Shown here: positions 7,136 through 14,714 of the stretch, in pieces | Layout: each line of letters starts with the position of its first letter | How positions within the stretch are numbered: the stretch's first letter is position 1 | Assembly (NCBI GenBank): GCA_919902745.1 | Contig: CAKKRN010000167.1 | Span: forward strand, 1 to 20,871 | From: Syntrophaceae bacterium | Lineage (GTDB): Bacteria; Desulfobacterota; Syntrophia; Syntrophales; UBA5619 | DNA: 20,871 nucleotides | Direction of reading: 5' to 3' | Program-made: the position numbers and the translations under genes | Notes under the pieces: generated by a model | Database searches by the model: none | What the model was told of the DNA's origin: nothing | The model's input: the letters and a program-made list of their open reading frames with translations, nothing else

Positions 7136-8194
7136 TCATGTCCTGCCGTTCACCTTTGCCGCCGCTGTTTTTTTCCGGCGGAGGCGCTGGACGAGGAAGC
7201 GGTCCACGGACTCCTGGGAGAGATCATTTTCCAGGGCCGCCCTGAGCGTCTCCACCGGGATCTCCACCCGCGCCGCACTCCGGTGACCGCCCGCATTGCC
7301 GATATTTCCGAACGATTTCATGGCAATAGAACCGCAGTCCTGTCGGTAGCCGTCCCCCCGAAAGATGATGATCAGCCGGTCCTTTACGATGCCGGCGACA
7401 ATCACGTGGAAGACGTTGATGATCCGAAGGTGGAAATCGGCCACCTGCACGCAGACGTCCGCGCTTTCCACGGGGCCCAGAAAGCAGATCATCCTGTCGC
7501 GGTAACGGCGTTTGTGGTGGTAGGCATAATCGTAGTATTTCAGGAACCGGTCCGGAATCTGGTTCAGTTCGATGCGGCGGATGAGCTGTCGGTTGGCCCG
7601 CGAAAAAGTGAGGTAATAGGCGCCGATGTCCTCGAGGCTGGCGTCCCGCTCGAAATTGAGTGTGTCGCTTCGGATCCCGTAGAGGAGGGCCGTGTAGAGC
7701 CGCTTGGGAATCTTCACCCGCGCGGCCAGCAGATATTCCGTCATGATCGTGGCGAGCGCCCCATAGTTCGGCCGGATGTCGGCAAGAGAGGCGTGCCAGA
7801 CCGTCTTGCAGGGGTGATGGTCAAGGACGATCTGGGGCTTGATCCCGCCGAGCGCCTCGCCGAAAAAGGTCGGCTGGGCGTCCACGACGGCAATCAGCCG
7901 GAACTCCTTGAGATCGATCTTGTCGAGCATCTGGATCTCGACCTTCATCTCCCGGATGAACTCCGCGTTCTGATGACGGATGACGTGCTCGGTGGCCACG
8001 AAAACGCACTTCGCCAGGGGCTGCGTCTGGTTGAGGATCTCCCGCAGCGCCATCGCGGAGGCCACGGCGTCCGGATCAGGGCTGCCGTAAATGAGGACCG
8101 CGAGCGAATCGTTCTCCCGGACCATCGATTTGAGCTTGAAGACGTTGAGGACCGTTTCCTCTTTTCGGGCCAGAAGCCATTCGATGCGTTTCAT
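7136..8194 (-). CDS. DHH-family phosphoesterase
   Basis: The product is 352 residues. Family members hydrolyse phosphodiester or phosphoanhydride bonds with Mn or Mg (NrnA-type nanoRNase, pAp phosphatase, RecJ relatives). Visible motifs are SPDPDAVASA (motif I, D40/D42), VDAQP (D105), LDHHP (D125-H127), and GNAGGHRSAAR (H304) of the C-terminal DHHA1 domain. Motif I has Tyr36 where NrnA-type enzymes have a metal-binding His. A basic tail (RLRRKKTAAAK) ends the protein. The ATG overlaps the stop of the thiolase relic as ATGA, so translation is probably coupled to it. The exact substrate cannot be told from the sequence. It converges on the FmdB-type gene with only four bases between. Confidence 0.88.
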   Translation of the reverse strand: MKRIEWLLARKEETVLNVFKLKSMVRENDSLAVLIYGSPDPDAVASAMALREILNQTQPLAKCVFVATEHVIRHQNAEFIREMKVEIQMLDKIDLKEFRLIAVVDAQPTFFGEALGGIKPQIVLDHHPCKTVWHASLADIRPNYGALATIMTEYLLAARVKIPKRLYTALLYGIRSDTLNFERDASLEDIGAYYLTFSRANRQLIRRIELNQIPDRFLKYYDYAYHHKRRYRDRMICFLGPVESADVCVQVADFHLRIINVFHVIVAGIVKDRLIIIFRGDGYRQDCGSIAMKSFGNIGNAGGHRSAARVEIPVETLRAALENDLSQESVDRFLVQRLRRKKTAAAKVNGRT

Positions 8195-8484
8195 GACGGT
8201 TCGCGCTCAATAATCGTGGCCACGCCCTGGCCTCCGCCCACACAGGCGTTCGCCAAACCGTAGCGGCCGCCGTAGCTCCACTGTTCATTCACCCCCATCG
8301 CCGATCCCACAATGAAATCGTCGATCTCCTCCGCCTTGACCCCCGTCCGTTTGATCACCTCGGGAAGCAGCCTGGCGAGGAGATCGTCCGCTCTCAGTTT
8401 ATGAAACCAGTCACGGGGGGGATCATTGGGGCGGGACCGCGACTGGGCGGTTCGCAGATATCCGACAATGACCACATCTCTCAT
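8191..8484 (-). pseudogene. Internally deleted thiolase (acetyl-CoA acetyltransferase) relic, 97 residues
   Basis: Residues 1-74 read as a thiolase N-terminus (MRDVVIVGYLRTA, then VIKRTGVKAEEIDDFIVGSAMG). Residues 75-97 read as a thiolase extreme C-terminus (YGLANACVGGGQGVATIIERE, Cys81 matching the C-terminal active-site Cys). About 300 residues normally between them are absent, including the nucleophilic Cys near residue 90 and the GHP histidine. The join keeps frame, with GGRY at the seam. The DNA there has the 7-bp direct repeat CCGTAGC at 8258-8264 and 8270-8276 (plus strand). The gene keeps a good ribosome binding site (AAGGAGG, 8491-8497) and overlaps the DHH start. It cannot be a working thiolase. 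It may persist only as a leader for the DHH gene, or it could be an assembly artefact. Confidence 0.8.
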
Positions 8485-8512
8485 GGGTCGCCTCCTTCGT
8501 CGATCGGTGTTG

Positions 8513-8543
8513 GATAACCTGTTTCTTCCTCAACAGGTTTATC
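8513..8543 (-). promoter_or_regulatory. Inverted repeat in the leader of the thiolase relic
   Basis: GATAACCTGTT (8513-8523) pairs with AACAGGTTTATC (8532-8543), giving 11 pairs with one bulged base around an 8-base loop. It lies about 30 bases before the start codon. It could be an operator or an RNA hairpin. There is no T-run, so it is not a classical terminator. Confidence 0.5.
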
Positions 8544-8609
8544 ACTTTCCCCGGGGGAAGAAAATCGTCAGATAGGTCGGTTTCTACCGTCCTCAGAATA
8601 ACTTATCCC

Positions 8610-8629
8610 CCCTTTTCATCGGAAAAGGG
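8610..8629 (-). promoter_or_regulatory. Perfect 8-bp leader hairpin upstream of the thiolase relic
   Basis: CCCTTTTC (8610-8617) and GAAAAGGG (8622-8629) form a perfect stem with a four-base loop. It falls within the predicted 5' leader of the minus-strand transcript. A CCCCGGGG palindrome (8549-8556) lies further along the same leader. Confidence 0.4.
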
Positions 8630-8685
8630 TTCGAAAAACTTGAAAATTTAAGCCCGTATTTTCACCCGGACGGTGACTGTACCCT

Positions 8686-8712
8686 ATTATGCAAGTGGAT
8701 AAGCTTTGTCAA
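8686..8712 (-). promoter_or_regulatory. Candidate sigma70 promoter for the thiolase relic-DHH operon
   Basis: Read on the minus strand, TTGACA (8712-8707) is a perfect -35 and CATAAT (8691-8686) matches five of six -10 bases. The spacer is 15 bp, slightly short. The leader to the start codon at 8484 would be close to 195 nt, long enough for the dyads described. Confidence 0.45.
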
Positions 8713-8771
8713 TACAAAATCAGTCACGGCTCAACCGGCGGCAAACCGGCAGGTGGATATTTTGTTCACAG

Positions 8772-8803
8772 GTGGGTAGCGCAAGCGAATACTTTTTACC
8801 CAC
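8772..8803. promoter_or_regulatory. GTGGGTA-N18-TACCCAC inverted repeat
   Basis: Perfect 7-bp arms lie at 8772-8778 and 8797-8803. This could be a protein-binding dyad between the two divergent transcription units. No regulator is identifiable from the window. Confidence 0.3.
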
Positions 8804-8854
8804 ATTCTCCCCGCGAGGGCTATCCCCTATCTCTCGCAAATAGCGAATACAATT

Positions 8855-8883
8855 TTGATATCAATAATTTATGCCGCCATAAG
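8855..8883 (+). promoter_or_regulatory. Weak candidate promoter for the lipoprotein operon
   Basis: TTGATA (8855-8860) and CATAAG (8878-8883) have a 17-bp spacer, with four or five matches each to sigma70 consensus. The leader would be about 130 nt and include the GCCGCC/GGCGGC hairpin. Confidence 0.3.
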
Positions 8884-9021
8884 ACAGACTCGGCACGCTC
8901 CTTGCTGTATCATTGCATGAAACGGATCGCAAGGTCATGAAAGATGACTTGCTTTAACGGCAGCCGCCATGCTCTCGGTACCGATGGTTTCGGCGGCATT
9001 GTGTGACGAAGGAGAACAATC

Positions 9022-9648
9022 ATGATGATTTCAAGCCGTAAGGAGACGACCATCGACCATTTGTTGCCGAAGCGGCGGGCGTCCGGAACCTACGTCTGGC
9101 TTTTGCTGTTTCTGCTTCTCCTTCTGCTGTCGGCATGTTATCAGAGACCTTATCGCACGGTTTCCCGATCGGCGCCCGAAGCGACTTACGACAACCCCAA
9201 GGTTCCGCTGACGCAGGTCTATTTTTACCCGAAAGCGGGTCAGACCGCCGAGCAGCAGTCCCGCGACCACTACGACTGTTACAACTGGGCGGTGAAACAG
9301 ACCGGTTTCGATCCCGGCCAGTCGGCGATCCCGACGGATCAGCGCGTCCGGGTGGTGCCGATGCCACCGCCGGGCCATGATACCGCCACGCTGGCGATAG
9401 CTGGCGCCGTGCTGGGCGCGCTGATCGGCGGACCGAGACATGCCGTGGGGGGCGCGCTGATCGGCGCATCCAGTGGAGCCATTGCCGGCGCCGCATCGGA
9501 TTCGGCAAGGATGGAATCCGCCCGGCAGCAGGAGGATGCCTATGCTTCGCGGGACCGGGCCCGAGACGACCGGCTTGCAGAGAGGGCGTCCGGTTTCCGG
9601 CGGGCGATGTCCGCCTGCATCGAAGGCCGCGGCTACAGCGTGCGATGA
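9022..9648 (+). CDS. Lipoprotein with glycine-zipper domain
   Basis: The product is 208 residues. A basic N-terminus and a run of Leu (27-36) lead to the lipobox LLSAC, with Cys39 as the lipidation site. A module follows (about 66-98: YPKAGQTAEQQ, C86 in YDCYNWAVKQTGFDP). A glycine-zipper pair of helices spans about 122-160 (AGAVLGALIGG, GGALIGASSGAIAGAA), then a charged linker. The protein closes with RAMSACIEGRGYSV, containing C199. The module and closing motif recur in the next gene, so this protein looks like that module split by a glycine-zipper insertion. Glycine zippers are typical of outer-membrane-associated lipoproteins such as SlyB-like proteins. The start is fixed by AAGGAG seven bases upstream. 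Role unknown, probably envelope-structural. Confidence 0.85.
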   Translation: MMISSRKETTIDHLLPKRRASGTYVWLLLFLLLLLLSACYQRPYRTVSRSAPEATYDNPKVPLTQVYFYPKAGQTAEQQSRDHYDCYNWAVKQTGFDPGQSAIPTDQRVRVVPMPPPGHDTATLAIAGAVLGALIGGPRHAVGGALIGASSGAIAGAASDSARMESARQQEDAYASRDRARDDRLAERASGFRRAMSACIEGRGYSVR

Positions 9649-9713
9649 GATATCCCATGAACCGTTATCGAGAACCGATATCCGATTTTTCTGAATTTAC
9701 GGAGGCAAGAGCC

Positions 9714-10388
9714 ATGATCTATATTCACCATGCAAACAGGTGCTTTGCACTCGGACTGACGCTGGTCCTGTTGTCGGGAATGATGCCGTTCGGGTGGTCG
9801 CGGGCGGCGCGGGCGGATGATCGCAGGCCCCGCCAACGCGAATTTCAGGACTCGCGTTACCACCTTGACCGTTCCTACCCGGCCCGCGGTCAGGTGATCA
9901 GAGAACTGCCGCGCGACCGCCGGGTGGTGGTTCATGGCGGCTCACGTTACTACTTCTCCGGCGGCGTCTGGTACCGCCCGCAGGGGCCGCGCTTCGCCAT
10001 CGTTGTGCCGCCGGTCGGTCTTTTCGTTCCGCTCCTGCCCCCGTTCTACGCGACGATCTGGCTGCGCGGCGTACCTTACTACTATGCCAACGAGGTCTAT
10101 TATGCGCACCGGGGGGACGGCTATGTCGTCGTCGAGCCGCCGAAGGAGGAAGTCAGCCAGACGCCTCCGCCGGCGGATCAGATGTTCATCTATCCCCGCC
10201 AGGGCCAGAGTGAACAGCAGCAGGCAGATGATCGTTATGCCTGCCACCGCTGGGCGGTGAGTCAAACGGGCTTCGACCCGACGCAGCCCCCCGGCGGCGC
10301 GCCCGAAGCTCAGAAGGTCGAGAAGCGCGCGGACTATCAAAGGGCGATGGGCGCCTGCCTCGACGGCCGCGGCTATACGGTGAAATAG
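9714..10388 (+). CDS. Secreted DUF6515-like protein
   Basis: The product is 224 residues from ATG 9714, set by GGAGG eight bases upstream. The frame is open back to 9645, but a start there would bury the signal peptide. The signal peptide ends near ARAARA|DD. The middle is rich in Tyr, Gly and Arg (GGSRYYFSGGVWYRP, VPYYYANEVYYAHRGDGY, VVVEPP), which fits DUF6515-type envelope proteins of unknown function. The C-terminal part repeats the preceding gene's module: YPRQGQSEQQQ, C177 in YACHRWAVSQTGFDP, and RAMGACLDGRGYTV with C215. A C177-C215 disulfide in the periplasm is plausible but inferred. It starts 65 bp after the lipoprotein, probably in the same operon. Confidence 0.82.
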   Translation: MIYIHHANRCFALGLTLVLLSGMMPFGWSRAARADDRRPRQREFQDSRYHLDRSYPARGQVIRELPRDRRVVVHGGSRYYFSGGVWYRPQGPRFAIVVPPVGLFVPLLPPFYATIWLRGVPYYYANEVYYAHRGDGYVVVEPPKEEVSQTPPPADQMFIYPRQGQSEQQQADDRYACHRWAVSQTGFDPTQPPGGAPEAQKVEKRADYQRAMGACLDGRGYTVK

Positions 10389-10394
10389 ACGGTC

Positions 10395-10772
10395 ATGAAA
10401 CTGAATTCGAAAGAGTTCGACAGGGCGGTATGGCGGGCGTACAGACGCATCCCGGCGGAGATCCGGGAGCGGATGGATAACGTCGTCCTCACTGTGAAAA
10501 AACGGCCGACGCAGGAAATGGTCGAAGAGATGGGGTATCCTCCGGACGAGCCGCTCCTCGGCCTATACGAGGGAGCGTCTCTCCAGGAGCACTCTTTCTT
10601 CGCCCCGCCCCCTCTCCATCCGGACACGATCTTCATCTTTCAGGAGCCCCTGGAGGAGATGTGCGAGAGCCTGGCCGAGTTGGAGCGGGAGATCGAGATC
10701 ACCGTCGTCCACGAGGTGGCCCATTTCCTCGGGATCAGCGAGGAGCGTCTGGATGAGCTGGGGTATGGTTAG
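10395..10772 (+). CDS. Small zincin-like metallopeptidase (PF06262-type)
   Basis: The product is 125 residues with no signal peptide. The C-terminal HEVAHFLGISEERLDELG contains the HExxH zinc motif at 106-110 and is the hallmark of the minimal MMP-like zincin family. The N-terminal half has the family-typical IPAEIRERMDNVVLTVKKRP and PPDEPLLGLYEG. Family members are usually about 110-140 residues, so this is full length. Biochemical substrates are not established. It starts six bases after the DUF6515-like stop without a strong ribosome binding site, which suggests translational coupling. A functional link to the two envelope proteins is uncertain, since this one appears cytoplasmic. Confidence 0.9.
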   Translation: MKLNSKEFDRAVWRAYRRIPAEIRERMDNVVLTVKKRPTQEMVEEMGYPPDEPLLGLYEGASLQEHSFFAPPPLHPDTIFIFQEPLEEMCESLAELEREIEITVVHEVAHFLGISEERLDELGYG

Positions 10773-10804
10773 TGCAGACCGGCCTACACCGAAGTCCATC
10801 CGAT

Positions 10805-10847
10805 AAAAAAACCGGTTGAAACCGGGCCGAAACCCAGTGTCAACCGG
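10805..10847 (-). terminator. Rho-independent terminator of the RRM gene
   Basis: On the minus strand, CCGGTTGA (10847-10840) pairs with TCAACCGG (10819-10812), followed at once by seven Ts (10811-10805). It lies about 57 bases past the RRM stop codon. A second GC hairpin, CCCCGC/GCGGGG (10858-10878), lies between the gene and the terminator. There is no matching T-run for the plus strand. Confidence 0.75.
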
Positions 10848-10903
10848 CATCATCCTGCCCCGCTGTTCATCTGCGGGGGAAAGTTCAAAACAAAAAACGG
10901 GTA

Positions 10904-11251
10904 TTAGTACCTGCCGCGGCCGCCGCCACCGCCGCTTCCACTACGCCCGCCCCGGAAGCCGCCACCGCCCCGGTTCGAATCCCGTCGGGGACCGTCGGAT
11001 TCCGTCTTCGGACGAGCCTCATTCACGGTAATCGTTTTCCCGTCGAGATCGCCGCCATTGAATTTCTTGATCGCCTCCTGGGCGCCTTCCTCCGTCTCCA
11101 TCTCTACGAAGCCGAAGCCTCGGGAAACCCCGGAGAACTTGTCCTTGATGACGGACACGGTTGCAACCACCCCGGCCTCGGAAAAGTTGTTCTTCAGGTC
11201 TTCCTCTGTGACTTTTTGGGACAGGTTCCCTACATACAGATTTTTGTTCAT
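10904..11251 (-). CDS. RRM-type RNA-binding protein with Gly-rich tail
   Basis: The product is 115 residues. A single RNA recognition motif covers about residues 3-80, with RNP2 LYVGNL (5-10) and RNP1 RGFGFVEM (44-51); the aromatic positions Y6, F46 and F48 are intact. The tail after about residue 92 is Gly/Arg/Ser-rich and ends GRGRY, as in cold-shock-linked bacterial and cyanobacterial Rbp proteins. ATG 11251 is chosen because the RRM begins at once and AGGAGG (11263-11258) is six bases upstream; the open frame extends further 5' but holds no domain. It has its own terminator downstream and another hairpin-plus-T-run upstream. The expected role is RNA chaperoning or stability control, and target RNAs are unknown. 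Confidence 0.92.
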   Translation of the reverse strand: MNKNLYVGNLSQKVTEEDLKNNFSEAGVVATVSVIKDKFSGVSRGFGFVEMETEEGAQEAIKKFNGGDLDGKTITVNEARPKTESDGPRRDSNRGGGGFRGGRSGSGGGGGRGRY

Positions 11252-11591
11252 GGTTCGCCTCCTGATTCGTTTCGGAATACCCCCCCATCCTGACCTGGCG
11301 AGGGGCAGAAATGGTTCCGGGGCCTGTTCATGCCACGGCATCCGGCCGGCGCATGAAGGTCTTACAAAGAAAAAACCGCCCAGACTCTGAAGAGTCCGGC
11401 GGTTCACCTTACGCTTCATCCTGTCTATGCGCGGATACTGCCGGTCACACCCTGGACGTCCGCCTTGCATCCTCCGGCATCTGCGTGCAGTTCTACGCCG
11501 GGGAAAGGGGAAAAGTCAAGCCATTTCTGCGGACATCCATGATGTTTTGAACAAAGACCATCCCGATCGAATCCTGCCGGCCATCAAACCT
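11252..11591. other. 340-bp intergenic stretch between the RRM and glutaminyl cyclase genes
   Basis: I see no coding sequence here. It holds the RRM ribosome binding site, an intrinsic terminator at 11366-11404 on the minus strand, and about 190 bp of featureless sequence on the cyclase side. No clear promoter was recognised for the RRM gene between the terminator and its start. Confidence 0.6.
11366..11404 (-). terminator. Rho-independent terminator-like hairpin upstream of the RRM gene
   Basis: On the minus strand, AACCGCC (11404-11398) and GGCGGTT (11380-11374) form the outer stem. GACTC/GAGTC (11396-11392 with 11387-11383) forms an inner stem across a TTCA loop. Including the last stem bases, six Ts follow (11375-11370), then CTTT. 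It either ends the glutaminyl cyclase transcript about 190 bases after its stop or acts as an attenuator in the RRM leader. Confidence 0.75.
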
Positions 11592-12407
11592 TCAATTCCG
11601 TCCCACCGGTTGCCTGATCAATTTGATTTCAAATAGTTTCGGCCAGAATTTCCCCGTAACGAACAAACGGCCGCCTTCCGCATCGTAAGCGATGCCGTTC
11701 AGCACATCCACCGCTTGCAGATCCTCTTGAGCCAACAGCCCCCTCAGATCGATCCAGGCCGTGACCCGTCCCGTCCGGGAATCAATTACGACGATATAAT
11801 CCGTCGGCCAGACATTCGCATAAATGGCCCCCCGGACATATTCCAACTCATTCAGCCCCTCCACAGCGCCGCGATCATCGCGGACGCGCAGGGTCCCCGT
11901 TTCATGAAGATCCTTCGGATCCAGCAGATGCAGGACGGAGGTCCCATCGCTCATGATCAGCCGTTTCCCATCATGGGTGATGCCCCACCCTTCATGGGCG
12001 TAGGAGAATTTTCGCAACAGACCGAAAGAGGTCTTGTCGTAGACGAAGCCGACCCGGGACTGCCACGTAATCTGGAAAATCCGGTCGCCGAAAACGGTAA
12101 CCCCTTCTCCAAAAAGGGACGGCGACAGTCCGATTTCCTTGAGGACGCGGCCCGACGCCGGGTCGACCTTGCGCAAGGTGGAGCGACCATGCAGTCCCGT
12201 GCCCTCATAAAAGAAACCGCCGTCATAGACCAGCCCCTGGGTAAAGGCCCCGCGGTCATGGGGATAGGATCGGACGACCCGATAATGATGCAAGTCCGCG
12301 CTGCCCGGGATCCGCTGCTCCATACCTTGCCTCTGGGCCCCCAGGACCAGGGGCGTCAGGCAGAGGCAAAGGAGCGTCGGCCATCGCCCTGTTATCCATT
12401 TCAACAT
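11592..12407 (-). CDS. Glutaminyl-peptide cyclotransferase (bacterial/plant beta-propeller type)
   Basis: The product is 271 residues from ATG 12407, which begins a good signal peptide (MLKWITGRWPTLLCLCL, likely cut near LGAQ). An in-frame TTG at 12455 would add 16 polar residues and is less likely. Family motifs are clear: AFTQGLVYDGGFFYEGTGLHG, LFGEGVTVFGDRIFQITW, HEGWGITHDGKRLIMSDG, GLNELEYVRGAIYANVW, LNGIAYDAEGGRLFVTGKFW. These enzymes convert N-terminal Gln of peptides to pyroglutamate. Export means it would act in the periplasm or outside the cell. Length is near the usual 250-280. No substrate gene is evident nearby. It is followed by a terminator-like hairpin about 190 bp downstream. 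Confidence 0.9.
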   Translation of the reverse strand: MLKWITGRWPTLLCLCLTPLVLGAQRQGMEQRIPGSADLHHYRVVRSYPHDRGAFTQGLVYDGGFFYEGTGLHGRSTLRKVDPASGRVLKEIGLSPSLFGEGVTVFGDRIFQITWQSRVGFVYDKTSFGLLRKFSYAHEGWGITHDGKRLIMSDGTSVLHLLDPKDLHETGTLRVRDDRGAVEGLNELEYVRGAIYANVWPTDYIVVIDSRTGRVTAWIDLRGLLAQEDLQAVDVLNGIAYDAEGGRLFVTGKFWPKLFEIKLIRQPVGRN

Positions 12408-12560
12408 ATCTTGTTTCCCGGTGATGCGATCGAATATCGTCAACCCCAGCCGCAAAGATGAACGCCTCTATTTCTTAGCCCAACTTGGACCGCTTTGCAA
12501 CAGATCCTCTCCTGACATTCCTTTCATGCGGGCTTTCCGGAAACGGTTCGCAAGGACCGA

Positions 12561-12596
12561 AATAAAAAGGCCCCTGCCTTGAGGACAGGGGCCTTT
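12561..12596 (-). terminator. Rho-independent terminator of groEL
   Basis: AAAGGCCCCTG (12566-12576) and CAGGGGCCTTT (12586-12596) form a perfect 11-bp stem with a 9-base loop. On the minus strand it is followed by a T-rich tract (TTTTTATT). It lies 24 bases after the groEL stop. Confidence 0.9.
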
Positions 12597-12619
12597 GTTC
12601 AATCAACCTTGGCTGGGAA

Positions 12620-14257
<1,638 letters not shown>

Positions 14258-14290
14258 TTACTGTATCCTCCTTCTTATATGATCAATTGA

Positions 14291-14581
14291 TTATTTCTCT
14301 AAGATGCCGAGGATGTCGTCCTCACGCATGATCAGAAGCTCGTCGCCGTCGATCTTCACCTCGGTCCCAGAATACTTACCGAAAAGGATCCGATCACCCG
14401 CCTTGACATCCGGTTTGATCAGCTTGCCGTCATCGGCCGTTTTACCCTTCCCTACGGAAACAACCAGCCCTTCCATCGGCTTCTCTTTGGCCGTGTCGGG
14501 AATGATGATCCCCCCCTTGGTTTTCGCCTCCTCTGCAACCCGCTTTACGATCACTCTGTCCTGTAATGGCCTGATTTTCAT
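14291..14581 (-). CDS. groS: Co-chaperonin GroES (10 kDa)
   Basis: The product is 96 residues, full length. It forms the heptameric lid of GroEL. The family pattern is intact: [15 protein letters not shown] at the start, a mobile loop near [16 protein letters not shown] (the hydrophobic III that contacts GroEL), [18 protein letters not shown], and [12 protein letters not shown] at the end. AAAGGAG lies upstream of ATG. It is the first gene of a groES-groEL operon with its own sigma70-type promoter. Confidence 0.98.
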   Translation of the reverse strand: MKIRPLQDRVIVKRVAEEAKTKGGIIIPDTAKEKPMEGLVVSVGKGKTADDGKLIKPDVKAGDRILFGKYSGTEVKIDGDELLIMREDDILGILEK

Positions 14582-14650
14582 GCTTCAACTTCTCCTTTCT
14601 TCATTATAATTATATTTACCAATCATCGTATGACCTCGTTCGTCCCCGCT

Positions 14651-14678
14651 ATCATAAGCATCTATTTTCCGCTGTCAA
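14651..14678 (-). promoter_or_regulatory. Sigma70-type promoter of groES-groEL
   Basis: On the minus strand, TTGACA (14678-14673) and TATGAT (14656-14651) are separated by 16 bp, six and five matches to consensus. The predicted start is near 14644, giving a leader of about 60 nt. No CIRCE element (TTAGCACTC-N9-GAGTGCTAA) and no clear sigma32 promoter are seen between radA and groES. A short palindrome TATAATTATA lies at 14605-14614. Confidence 0.65.
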
Positions 14679-14714
14679 GGCGGGCCGGATAAATTTTTGT
14701 TGATAAAGCAGCCA

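Larger units (their letters stand above)
8485..9021. other. 537-bp divergent intergenic region, AT-richer, several dyads
   Basis: I see no convincing gene here. It separates the minus-strand thiolase relic/DHH pair from the plus-strand lipoprotein. Besides the dyads and promoters listed separately it holds the direct repeat AGCGAATAC (8784-8792 and 8842-8850), a TTGATATCAA palindrome (8855-8864), and a leader hairpin before the lipoprotein. The leader hairpin consists of GCCGCC (8963-8968) and GGCGGC (8992-8997) around the palindrome TCGGTACCGA (8975-8984). An 83-codon open frame at 8689-8940 has no good ribosome binding site or recognisable protein pattern. Confidence 0.6.

Noticed and set aside
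8695..8770. DnaA-box-like words (TTATCCACT on the minus strand at 8695-8703, TTGTTCACA at 8762-8770) suggesting a replication origin
   Set aside because: Only two 8-of-9 matches occur, with no dnaA, dnaN, gidA or parAB nearby, and one overlaps the predicted promoter. Chance is the simpler reading.
8689..8940. 83-codon plus-strand open frame in the divergent intergenic region
   Set aside because: It has no ribosome binding site, no recognisable domain or signal, and overlaps promoter-like sequences for both flanking units.
14582..14640. TATAATTATA palindrome as an HrcA/CIRCE-type operator
   Set aside because: It is only 10 bp and AT-only, and does not match TTAGCACTC-N9-GAGTGCTAA.
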